From Jackrogersella multiformis (lineage: Eukaryota > Ascomycota > Sordariomycetes > Xylariales > Hypoxylaceae), in contig CADCXD010000002.1 in the NCBI GenBank assembly GCA_902806575.1, positions 3,410,001 to 3,474,000 on the forward strand: DNA of 64,000 bases. The letters run 5' to 3'. Both the position numbers and the translations under genes were made by a program. Numbering within the stretch: position 1 is the stretch's first letter; every line of letters starts with the position of its first letter. The notes below the pieces were generated by a model. It saw only the letters and a list, made by a program, of their open reading frames with translations, did no database searches and was not told the origin of the DNA. Shown piece by piece: positions 11,147 to 21,916 of the stretch.

Positions 11147-12880
11147 CTATCGGCGGCCTGCAAACCCGCCTTGGTGGTGGCGCTTTATGTGGCCGTGGCT
11201 GTGGAAGGGGGCGCGGCGCCTACGGAGAGGGGCGGGAGTAGCCTCGGGGTCCACAGTAGTCGTAACTGTGACGGTGACATAATCCCAAACTGTAGAGATG
11301 CCAGGATTTACAACCTCGGATGCCGTCGCTGCGGAGGCTTCGGCCACAACGGTGACGGCAGGTGTTGCGGTCACTGCGGCCGAGCTGGAAGCTTCGCTGG
11401 GAACCTCAATGAAGGCACCTCCGGTAGCGGATGAAGCTCCGTAGGCTGTCTTGCTTGACACTGGCGCGGCACTGGTTGCGTGATACTGTATTATCCGGGG
11501 TTAGTAACTACCAATACCAAATATAGATAAAACGGCCCTTATTCGGGTTATAGGGTCACGTTCAAGAGTATGAACTTCCATAGTAAAGAAATAGGCTTCC
11601 AAGATATGCCGAAATGGGGAACAAATGAGGCCGGATATTACTCACGCTCGAGCTCGCAGGCTGAGACGACGCCGATGACTCGGATGAGTCTGAACCAGAG
11701 CCGCTGGAAACACCGCCCTTGCCCCAACCGGTGATGGGGCAGTTGAGCGGGAGCGCATTCAGCACTTCGGAGACCGCCACCATGGTGCCAATAGCGGGCT
11801 GGATATGGCAGTCCTTGTTGTCGTTGACACCGCCGGGGATCGATGGGCATGTCTCCATGCCGGCAGTGCCGGCGTTGCAGGTGCTAATGATCGCTCGGAG
11901 GGTGTCTTGGTCCCAACCGGAGATGAAGTCGCCGTGCGAGCTGTAGCCGGTAGCATCTCCGTTGGATAGGACAAAAGGCTGCGACTTTCCATCGGGGGTC
12001 CACCTGTCCTTAAACGAAGGGGTATCCCAGTAGACTTCGTAAAATAGGTGAGGCACGTGAACCCAGCCGGTCGGGCAAGTCTCTAGGCCATCCACGGTTG
12101 TTGGCCATGCCATGTTGTTCTCGTAGTCGTTGATGCCCGCTTCGGGATTGTAGCATGAAGGGAAGTGAATGTCCTGTCGAAGGGGGGAGTAGGTGCCGTC
12201 GCAGTCGTAGAAGGGGAAACCTGCACCCATACCCTCATTACCGGGATCCTGCAGACCAGCCATGGTTCCGTCGGAGTCCACGGGGTAGGAAGGAGGATCA
12301 TAGCTCTGTCGAGGACAAGTCCATTGAATCTGCTGAATCGATCCCTTGGAAGGATCAAGATTTCTTCCACCTCCGAATTTAGGGGGGTCTCTAGTCTTGG
12401 AATTACCACTCAGCATCTTCAAGCCAACGGGGAATGGCTCGATGGTGCCGTTGGTGGGTTCGAAGCTAAGTACAGGTTAGTTAAAACGAATGCCGTCTAT
12501 AATTATCATAGTAAAGGGGGAGCTCACAAGTAGTATACGTTCATGTAATACAGGGGCACTTTCTCGAAGCTAGTTTGATCCTTGGGATCCTGGAAGAAAA
12601 GAGTCGGAACCCAGTAGTTGCTCTTATCGTTCTTGATGGTGGTTGTAGTACAATTTGAGCTTATTAGGTCGTCGCCCTGGGTGTTGATGCCAAAGTTACT
12701 TCCTCCCATAATACTGTGATAGTGGGTTGCTTCTGTTCCAGGGTTGACTACGGGGTCCATAGGGCCTTCGGTCAAGAACTCGTTTTGCGTGAAGTGTAAG
12801 ACAGCGAAAGTCATATCCGTCTTGACGGCAGCGGCCAAGGGGGCCACAGAGGCCAGGGCACCGATGGTTGAGTACCTCAT
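11147..12880 (-). CDS. secreted DUF1996-domain protein
   Basis: Exons 12528-12880, 11646-12465 and 11147-11485 give 503 residues. A signal peptide lies at residues 1-18 (cut near AAAVKT). The DUF1996 domain fills about residues 30-340. Typical features are the H-Y-H-S-I-M-GG stretch, WVPTLFF near residue 90, WTCPRQSYDPPS, the HFPSCYNP segment, ENNMAWPTT, CPTGWVHVPHLFYEVYW, SHGDFISGWD and paired cysteines. Members are secreted or wall-associated proteins of unknown biochemical role. After the domain comes a Ser/Thr/Ala linker likely to be O-glycosylated, then a strongly basic, His-rich tail (LRRRRAPFHSHGHIKRHHQ) with dibasic sites. No GPI-type hydrophobic end is visible. It is convergent with RCM1. 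Confidence 0.9.
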
Positions 12881-13532
12881 GTCTGCTTCTGGAGTTTCTC
12901 CTCTCTGTATATCTCAAGTGCGTATTGTGTGTGACGAACAAGTGATTGTAGCTTCTAGAGCACCTTGTCTCAGAAAGAAAACGGAGGGCTTTTAATCAAG
13001 ATTGCCTGTCAGATATCTTATACGTAGTGACTCAAGAGTGTTCCTTAAGGGCTGATACAGGCGGACCGAGTTGATAGAAAGAAGGGACAAACAAAGACTT
13101 GTTTGATAAAATGAACGATGGACTCAGCCTGCAGATCAATGAATGAGTGAAATCCAGTAATGAATGAATGAATGGAACGGTTAAACCAACGCAGCAGATA
13201 AGAGGCTCCTAGGGAGAGGTGAGGCGAGGAAGAGAAGGGAAAATCCACAGGGCTACGGAGGTGTTCGTATATTAATTGGTGGAACGGGATCTTCAGGCTA
13301 TGGGGTCTAGAGTCCAGGTACGGTGCAAATGACGAGTGACCAGCCCACCCGGCAAGGAATAAAAAATCCATCGATATCGAGGTGGGGGAAAGGGGAAAGG
13401 GGTTGACAGTGCTGGCTGGGTAGAAGGGCCGCGGGCGAGGCATGATAGGCCAGCTGTTGCGCCATGCTAGTTGACGTATGGCTGGCGCGAAGTTATTCGT
13501 CGAAACCTTCATGCAGGGGGGAATGGCATAAG

Positions 13533-13580
13533 CTACCTAGGTAATCTACATACTACATAGTAGGTAGTAATGTAGGTAAG
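13533..13580. repeat. TAGGTACC-type repeat cluster
   Basis: Degenerate CTACCTAGGTA and TAGTAGGTAG units upstream of the DUF1996 gene. Confidence 0.7.
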
Positions 13581-14358
13581 CGGCAAACCCACCTCCAAAA
13601 ACGCCCGAAAAGGGACAATGAAGGCTTTTATATCTTTACGAAATAAAGCCACGTAAAACAAACCTCCAACTAGTCATTCAGGTGAGGGGGCCGGTAAGCA
13701 CTCGTCCTCGTCTTGTTTGTGTCATTACCTACTATGTAAGTGTAGTACTAATGAAGTCAATATGAAGACAGTATGGTATAGTGATAGAGTGGTAGACATG
13801 AAGTCCCCTATCCTATCACGACCAAATCATCGCAGCTTCACAGTAAGTCGTTGCATCACAGCTTTCAAAGCTGGAATGAATGAGGCGAATGAAGGATCGA
13901 CTGGGCTACCAGGATTATGTTTCGTTTCGGTTCCATTATTTGATTTTTACTATTAGGAACCTTGTTGGTGATCATTGTGGATTGCGTGGACTAAAATATT
14001 AGGGCAACTTTCCTTGGATGATGCCGAGTTAAAACTGAATTTTCCCCCCTTTAATAAGGAATAAGAAATATAAAATAAAATAAAAAATAAAAAAGGGGAC
14101 AGACTCGCGTCTATGATCAAGCCCGGGTAGATCTGAAACACGCTAAAGCAGGTCATAGATATGCAGTTTAATGCATCTGTTATCTGATTGGACCTAAGCT
14201 TTTCGTGATTCCATTTTTAAAATATCTTGGTACCTTAGATAAATCCATGGTGAGATTCATCAGCTTCCAAGGTTCCAACTTGCTGACACCTGCACACGAG
14301 GAAAGGCGTTGGCAAATTCTTGCCATGCTATATTCGAAACTACTGCCAACCCGGAATG

Positions 14359-14876
14359 CCTACCTACCTACTGCCTACCTAGCAGCCTAGGCACCTAATA
14401 AAAGGCGAGAATAGAAAAGAAATTAGCCCCTCCAGGGCTATCGTTGCTGCAAGAAGCCATCCTTATATTCTGCCCGATGAATACCTATAAGTCGGGCGCC
14501 GAAACAAGGACCACATGTTAAAGCCACCTAATATAATACCTAGTATGACCTAGGTACATAGGTACCTATGGCAAGGCTCGGGTCGTTCTGCGCTGGTCGC
14601 TGGTACGGGAACTTAACCATTGCTACTACCTAGTGTACCTTAAGGTAGGGTAATGTTGTACGGGATAACGGGAGACGATGTGACACTGGAAATACACTAG
14701 TTTACCATTCCGATGGGACTAGGCACTAGGTACCTAGCATAGTACCTACCGGGCGTAGTACACACCTAATAGGCGAGCTGAAAATAACCTTGGAAGTCAC
14801 CGCCTCGCGCCCTACCGGAAAAGCTAAGGTCTATTATTACCTAGGTACCTACTTAGGTACCTCCTAGGCAGGTATT
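14359..14876. repeat. array of TAGGTACC-type clusters
   Basis: At least five separate clusters of CCTAGGTACC-type units lie within about 520 bases (near 14360, 14530, 14640, 14725 and 14840). The one at 14840-14876 is the densest. Confidence 0.75.
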
Positions 14877-15769
14877 AAGGGCTTCCCTTGCGCGCGGCTG
14901 CGGCCAACCAATTCAATGTTTTCATCAATGCCCTAGAGATCTCCCCTTGGCGCGAAAACTCACATATACAATATGACCTTAACTCGGTCACCTCGAGCGC
15001 TTCGCTGGCGAGATACGAGATGCGGCAATGTTTGTCTACACCGCATCGGTCCGGTTTGGTTCACCAGTTCAACTATACATTCAATTGGCTCTGACAGAAG
15101 ACCAACTGTGACACTGCTGAATGGTACCGACTGAATAGGCTTTACCGTCTAGTCATATCCAAGTTATATCCATCACTCCTATGACTACGCAGTCGTTATA
15201 TTAAAATAGGAGAAGGCGTATATCTACCTAGGTAGGTATCTCCTTGAGGCTTGAGCTTGAGCTTGAGCTTTCCCTAGGTCTGCTAACCCGTGTTTCGAGA
15301 TACCTACACCGTATTTCCTCAGTCTGGACAATGCGCATAATCATCTCTAAATTACCTAATTATTCCCATACATACTTTGAAGTATCGGGCAAATTAACAA
15401 CACAAGCAAGATTGCTCCTCATACATCCATTATTAGCCCTTTAATATTAAGCTTCCTCGAAAGGGGAGAATGTGTGGATTTCCTTGAGAGATTTATGGAT
15501 GATATGTAGATGTCCTCAATAGCATTACAATGCGCCGGGTAGACTTGAAATGTTAGTACCAGGCGCAAATTAGCTTGAAAACAGATGTCAAGTCTAATTT
15601 GTATTTGCATGATTGCCATTTCTTTCTTCCAGTGTATTATGCAACACCGTCCTGACCAATGTAAAGTCGATATTTAAGGATCGGCTTTATCAAAATATGC
15701 AAATTTGGATATCTCAAAGACAGGCTAACCCCAACACCAATCATCATAACCAATCTCAGCTTACACAGC

Positions 15770-17462
15770 TTACACAGCTTTCCGCCGACGTCTCCTTGGT
15801 GATCTATGGATGGAAGTTTCTGCGTTGCCTTCACCGTCCAGGTCCAGGTCCAGGTCCAAATCATAATCATTCGCTAAAATCGATAATATCGATTTCTCGA
15901 TGTCCTCCCTGACCCCCATCAGCTGGTCCTCTTCTATCCATCCGGACTCCAGCGAAAACCTCACAACGTCGCTAGCGCTGTCAAAGCTAGGCACGCTCTC
16001 GTCGGCGTTAGGGTCTAGATATAACCATAATTCCTTCGTTAGACGCTTGAAAGCGTTCAGCTCCTTTTTGGAGCCTCTAAAATGGTTCACCATCCATTCG
16101 TAGATATATGCGAGCCATAGTACATTCGTGTATGGCTCATGCTGAGCCCATGTAATCGGCCCATCGATCCCTTCTTCGTAGGCTTTCTTGTGAGTTTGCG
16201 GCGGAAGGCATACTCGATCTCCCCGTAACAGAAACGACCTCATACGTCTATACACCTCGCACTGCGGAGCGTGCTCGCTGGTGAATATACTCAGATCTCT
16301 TTCCAAATCGTAGGCGATCGGCTGAGAATTTTCGACTTGGTGGTCGGCATGTGCGCGGGAAAGACCGTAATCGAGGATTGTCAGTTCGAGACCGGAGAAT
16401 CCAAAACGACCAGAACGATCTCGGTCTTCCGGAGGAATGACCTCTCCTGTTCTCCGAATACATAGGTTGCCTTCGTGGAGATCTCGATGCTGTTATAATT
16501 AGCTAAGAGCGGTAGTAATAGAGGTTATTTGATCTACTTACCTCGAATTCTATGTGGGCTTCGGCGCGTGCCAACGCGATAGCAACGTGGAAGAATATGT
16601 CCCACAGCTGATCAGACGACTCGAGCTCGAAATCCTCGAGTGCTGTCCCTGCATCGCCTAGCTCGACCACTAGGAACTTCGTATCATCTAGATACCGACT
16701 CGGCGAGGGATAGAACTGAAGCCGGTCGGGATCTTGCCGTTTTAACTTCTTGTGGAATGTCTGGTGCGTCTCGAGCAACTCCTTGCAGGCCTTCCCTTGC
16801 ACGATATACCTCTCCTTATAGACGACGAAACCAGGTATGTCGGCGAGCCATTCCGAGATCTTTAACTCCCCCATCAAGTCCGACTCGGAATGCGGTTCTT
16901 CGTCGACAAGTCCTGACCTCTGCTGGGGTTTTGTTTGAGCCTTGATTGGGGATTCCATCCGGACGACTTTGATGATGCTGGTTCCGCGTTCGTTCGTCAC
17001 ACGGTATACCTCTGCGTAGGAGGCCTCGGCTATCTTGACTATCTTGTCGCCCGTTGGACATATATCGGTCCAGGATAGTACTTGTAGACCCCCATCATCT
17101 GTTTTCTCGGCCTCTAATACTTCTAGACATTCCGACTTGGGTGGACTCAATACCCGAGGTGTTCGGAGCTTGGGCGATTCAGGTTGCGGTGATGCTGCTG
17201 CGGGAGCGGGAGTAAGTTGTTCTTTTCGCCTGGGAGAACGCCTGACCGGATCAGATGGTGGGGAGTTTTCGTCATTTATGTTTATAGTGCAGATCTTGTT
17301 GACCAAACTCTCAAAGGCTTCTTTATCGGCTGCATCGTTGTCGCGTTCTATCACTCTCGGTTGTGTCCGTATTGGTGTTTGTGGCAGTTCGACGAACAAG
17401 CGATCGCTCTTGGCCTTTTTGGATTGCTTGCCATATTTTCGAAGAGATGTTTGCTTTGACAT
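15770..17462 (-). CDS. haspin-like serine/threonine protein kinase
   Basis: Exons 16542-17462 and 15770-16489 give 546 residues. In this family the kinase phosphorylates histone H3 Thr3 at centromeres during mitosis; that role is inferred. The first 140 residues are Ser/Pro-rich with basic patches. The kinase domain starts near residue 145: a poorly conserved glycine loop (KIAEASYAEVYRV) and the strand IIKVVRM with a candidate ATP lysine. The helix region is SESDLMGELKISEWLADIPGFV. The catalytic loop HRDLHEGNLC begins at residue 308, directly after the intron, and is characteristic of haspins. The metal-binding DFG is replaced by DYG near residue 345, in line with the DYT/DYS found in haspins. 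The tail has alternating Asp-Leu (DLDLDLDLD), then five basic residues. It is divergent from the CCDC47-type gene, 428 bases apart. Confidence 0.9.
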
Positions 17463-17890
17463 GTTCTCGTGGTTGTTCTATTCTTTAAACCTAATCACAT
17501 TCACTGCCTATTGTGTCTTAACATTGAGGTCTGATGTCGATGTTGATGTCGATATCGATATCAATGATTGTTGACTTTGATAGTGGTTGCCGAGTAACCG
17601 TTAATCAGAGTTAGTGTGGTTTGTGCGTGAGTGCGTACCTAGGTATGTATCAGCCACGCACTTTCCTAAGCCACATGTGGGGAAACCCCCAACTCTTTTT
17701 AGTGTTCCCCATTTCTACATTGGGTTAGGTAAGCGATAAAATCGATTACCTCCATTGGAGATCTCATAAGCTCCAATTTTTTGTCACGTCTTCTATCTTC
17801 CGTCTTCCGTTTCCCGTTTCCCGTTTCCCGTCTCCTCTTCTTCAACCTCTCTTGTCGCTCCCAACAAAATTCCGTAAGAGTCCCGCAATC
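17463..17890. promoter_or_regulatory. bidirectional promoter region, haspin / CCDC47
   Basis: A 428-base divergent spacer that must hold the start regions of both genes. On the haspin side there is an imperfect GATGTC/GATATC hexamer run (about 17530-17565). On the CCDC47 side there is a pyrimidine-rich stretch with three to four copies of TTTCCCG (about 17800-17835), like the CT-rich leaders of many fungal housekeeping genes. No TATA box is clear. Confidence 0.6.
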
Positions 17891-19506
17891 ATGGCGGATT
17901 TCTTAATGAATATTATAGGGGGTAGCAAGTCATCTGTTACTCCAATTCCATCTGCTGATTCAGGTAAGTTATCCCTTAAAATGGTATTCGCAATTGCTCG
18001 CGACAGGAATCACCCCTTGGTGGTTAGAATAGATCACCAGAGACTACACCTGTTACATCGTAACCTACTTGCTTGAATGCCTGTTTAGGGTGTATATATT
18101 AATTCCTGGTATAGATTTTGCCGACTTCGCCGATGCGCCTTCGCCAGCGCCTGTACCTTTCGAATCCGTTGCTGGCGGTGCTACCCTCGGTGGTCCTGCG
18201 CCTACTGGTGTCCCATATACGAAATGGTACAATGTCCATGAGCGCCATTCTCTGAGCGAATTTCGCTCCGAGGGAATCATATTAGCCATCATTATTGTCG
18301 TCTTCACCTTACACTTCATTGGCACTAAGCTTAACCAAGCTAAGTCGAAGGCATGGATCAAAGCGCACGCCCCGGTCCTCACCAGCGAATTCGCCGTTGT
18401 TGGCTTCAGCGGGACGTCGCAGAAATCTGAACAAAACCCTGAGAAGTTGTTGAAGGCCAAGAGCTTGTTCGAATATGCGGCCTATGCGACTGGCCGACAG
18501 AATGTCGCGTTCATGGATGTCAAGCTGTCCCTAAAGAAGCGCTTCAACCCAGTAATGACCTTCGTGGAGACTGCTCTGAGCTTCTTTTTTGACAGCTTTG
18601 GAGCACCCGAAGATTCGGTAGAAGCCATTATCTACCCGTTCGACGGCAAGGAGGCTCAGATCGTACCCGCTCTCCCGGGCGCTGCCGAGCTGAGAAGCAA
18701 GGATTCGAAGAGTTCGTTCGATGGATTTGTCTGGGCTATTGTCAACAAGGACAAGATGAAGCAGCTCCGAGAAGAGCGATACGACTTGTCCATCACCTTC
18801 ACCAAGGACAACTCGAAGTTACCCATTTGGGCGACAGTCATGAGCGAGAGCGCTGAGGTTACTGAAACCCTTCTGACCAATGAGCTTGCTGGGGCTATCA
18901 AGAAAGCTGGTGATTTGTTCGACTACATCATTATCAGCGACCAACCCATCGATAAGCCCACGAAGTAAGTGCTCTACATTTTGAGTCACCGTGAATTTAA
19001 ATACTATCCTTATGCCTCTCCAAGTCAGCTTGTACTTGGTGTTACAAGCCTTGGAGGTTGTCAGTTGTTCAAGAACATGAAGAAACATCTAATTTGCGGC
19101 TACTACAAGAGAGGGTTGCTAACTATATCACAGGATGGATGAAACGATTCCGCGCAAGCGCATGTACCTGAGGTACCGACTCCCATCGTCCAACAACTAC
19201 GACGACATCACCCCGCTCCTCTCCTACTTTGTACGGATTTCCGATCACCTGGCAGCTTCTGGCCACTTCAGACCGGAAGTTATCCGAAAGATCAAGGTCG
19301 TCCGAGACGAGAACATCAAGCAGATCCAGAAGGCTGCCGAGGACGAGAAGGCCGAGGAGAGGCAGGCCGAGCGCGACAAGGCCAAGAAGGCGAAGCGCGA
19401 CGCCGAGCTCAACGCCCTGGATGCCAAGGCCCAGAAGAAGTACCTCGAAAAGGAGAGGGACAAGGAGATTCGTAAGAGCTCTAAGAAACAGACGGTCCGC
19501 GGATAG
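17891..19506 (+). CDS. CCDC47-type ER membrane protein (DUF1682 family)
   Basis: Exons 17891-17963, 18115-18964 and 19134-19506 give 431 residues. Members sit in the ER membrane; the animal homologue CCDC47 is part of the PAT complex that helps insert multi-pass membrane proteins. Order seen: a short N-terminus (MADFLMNIIGG), an acidic and Pro-rich stretch, and one membrane segment near residue 80 (EGIILAIIIVVFTLHFIGTK). A folded cytosolic domain follows (RQNVAFMDVKLSLKKRFNP, FDGFVWAIVNKDKMKQLREE, FDYIIISDQP). The C-terminus is a long basic/acidic coiled coil (QAERDKAKKAKRDAEL), as in CCDC47. Splice sites keep frame and restore K-MDETIPRKRMYLRYRLP. It is transcribed away from the haspin gene. 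Confidence 0.9.
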
Positions 19507-19916
19507 GGGAACAATCCGGCGTAATGTCCGTGATGAATATTTCTGGCGAATATTTTCCTATTGGCAGGGTAGGAAAGGGGGCACGGACGAAGGGATGATT
19601 GGCGGAGACGGACATTTCAAAAGTTGTATGCGGCGACGTTTGAACTTGTATATGTACTAGGGTAGTGAGCGAGGAAAAAAAGGCTAAGTCGGAATACGCA
19701 TCTGAGGCGTAAGTCGGCAAGCTCTGTTAGATAAATGTATGAATTGGTTCGTTAATATTGTCTACCGCTCTGCTTGCAATCTTGGAAAACTGCAAAAGGA
19801 TCGATGTAGTCCGTGGTTTTATCATTGCCCGGATCATCTGCCTACACTAGCCACCCCTAGCTTTTACGACGCCATGGAAAACCTAATGCCCCCGTCTTCC
19901 ACGAGATGGACAGTAT
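19507..19916. other. convergent 3' spacer
   Basis: Region between two convergent genes. No coding signal was seen; it probably holds both 3' untranslated regions. Confidence 0.5.
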
Positions 19917-20849
19917 CTAAGAGCCGGTCGCCTCCTTGGCCAATATATCCTCAACACGTTTGACTTTGTCCTGTGCTGTCTGCTTCTTGTCCGTCCTAAC
20001 GAGGGTAGCGAGGCATGAGTGGTTAGCCCATGTTGATTTTTGATATTCATAATTTATGCTTTCGGGGGGGAAGGGGGTGATATAGTATGATAGACTGACT
20101 TTATGGGTTGGGTGATTGTATAGGTGAAATGTATAGATGAGAGGAGAGGAGAGTATCGTAAGAGGCATGAGAGGTATAAGGGGTAAAAATTGCAAACATA
20201 CCTGGTGCCAACCCTCATGGACGACTGGACTCTGACGACGCCCTTGGAGTGCACGACGCTATGCGCCTGGCCGATCACTTTCATGACCTCGTCCCATGAT
20301 CCTTCTGGTATTGTGTGTTGATGTGAGTAAAGTAGCCTGAAAATTAATACGATGTCATGGGTGTAAGTGTAATGAAGAAGTTGACGAAGGTGATGTCGAG
20401 TCTTATTACGATGATGGGAAGTCATAAAACGAAAGGTTGAGGTAAACCTGAGGCCTAGCAACGAAAAGAGGTAAAGCTCACCGACGGTGGTCCCGGCCGA
20501 ATGCATAGTGTAGTTCAGGCCACTGGCCTTGAGCAACCTCTGCACTGCGGCGACTTCCTCAGCTACCGAAACGCTGCCTGTGCCGACCTGTAGGACACGA
20601 GATATGTAAGTAGATATAAGTAGATGTAAGTAATAACCAAGTACCGTATGTTTATGAAGCTATCTATAATATATTAAATACCTAGCAAGGTACGTATCTT
20701 GGGGGGAAACACCTGTACGTAAAAAGAATAAAATAACCCCCTTGGAAATATAGATAAGAACACTTAAACATATCAGTCATCAAACTCACGGGAATCAGGC
20801 AGAAGTCGGCATAGCACCGTTCGGGCGTGGCGATATGCGTATACTCCAT
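19917..20849 (-). CDS. ECM15: small MTH1187/YkoF-family protein (UPF0045, Ecm15-like)
   Basis: Four short exons (20790-20849, 20482-20587, 20202-20304, 19917-19995) join in frame to 115 residues, the usual size for this single-domain family. Recognisable family sequence: CYADFCLIPVGTGSVSVAEE, then VQRLLKASGLNYTMHSAGTT, then VEGSWDEVMKVIGQAH, VRVQSSMRVGTRTDKK and a C-terminal helix. The acceptor inside 20305-20306 is chosen because it alone recreates T-T-V-E-G-S-W-D-E; an upstream AG is out of frame. Bacterial and archaeal relatives are ferredoxin-fold proteins, some of which bind thiamine or a related pyrimidine. The yeast homologue Ecm15 has no defined biochemical role, so ligand binding here is only inferred. 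It is cytosolic, with no signal peptide. Confidence 0.85.
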
Positions 20850-21916
20850 AGTTATTCGACGACGGTGATGTACGAGACTGGAGAAAATTGAATCCTATTT
20901 ATGAGAAGTTATAAAACTCCTTTATCGTAAATGATTGAAAGTAACTCAGAACTACTGTTATTAATTACTAATTCAATGAGATCTTCAATTGTGGGCGTCG
21001 GTATAAGGGGTTCGGTAAAGAAACGTATGATGTTGTAAGTGAGTGGAAGTGAGTTGAGGCTAATAAATTAATAAATACATGTCTGTCTACCTCTTAACCT
21101 CTTAACCTCTTAAGCAAAAGATGATGCAATTGGAAGAGCTCTACACTAGGGAAACCGCCCCGCAGTTTATTTATATATGTTACCTGCTTATACCTATATA
21201 CTCAATAGGGAGAAGTGTAAATAGAAGATACTTCGACTCCATAGCTATTAAGTTACTACAAACATGAACTAGATAGATTGATCGGAAGAAAATAGGGGCA
21301 TTATTTTATGTGTCGGTGTAGTTATATACATTATCATATTCTTCTCTGAACATAGCTCTCGATGACGACAATGCGTGATATAATGCGGTACGCGCAATGC
21401 AATGTATAGTGTATAGACAAACTCTTCATATCTACTGACATCGCAATGCTGGCGCTCTAATGGTATCACTAATATGATAACAATGCAATCATCCATGAGA
21501 TGTTGATATGACAAGGATGACGAGGATGATGACGATGACGATAAAGACGATGCGATGCTGAAACAGCAAGGGAAATATAGACACTCTGCGAGACGCCAAC
21601 TCTCTCGACTCGTCGCTCTTTTCACATCTTTCTACAATTAGTACCGAATGCTTGATAATAGATCATTTCAAACAAGCAACCGATGCGCGTTGGAATGATA
21701 ACGTATGTAAAGTATCCGCCTGTCACAGGACACGACAGTCGGAAAAGGTCCTGGAGGCATAGGAAAATGCGTTAGCATTCAAGGCCTGGACTGCAGCAAT
21801 TTAGCTTCAGGGAAACTCCTGTAAATCGTCCATGCAGGCTGTGCGAGTGAGTATCCTAGCTGTGCAGTTTCGGATCCTCCTGGAGTGTAGTAGCGGTGTA
21901 GGCATAGGGAGAGAGC
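20850..21916. other. AT-rich spacer with trinucleotide run
   Basis: Intergenic region between two minus-strand genes. It includes an imperfect GAT/GAC run near 21508-21556 and repeated AACCTCTT near 21090-21112. No supported gene. Confidence 0.55.

Larger units (their letters stand above)
12881..15769. other. 2.9 kb repeat-rich spacer without a supported gene
   Basis: Spacer between two minus-strand genes. It has imperfect AATG-type tandem repeats near 13137-13175, TAGGTACC clusters, an A-rich block near 14066-14095, a GAGCTT repeat at 15247-15270, and a CAGCTTACA repeat that reaches the haspin stop. Open frames here are short, with no domain. The promoter of the DUF1996 gene should lie in the first kilobase. 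Confidence 0.6.

Noticed and set aside
21508..21556. GAT/GAC run considered as a CRISPR-like array
   Set aside because: Units are three bases, contiguous, and lack spacers; it is a simple trinucleotide tract.
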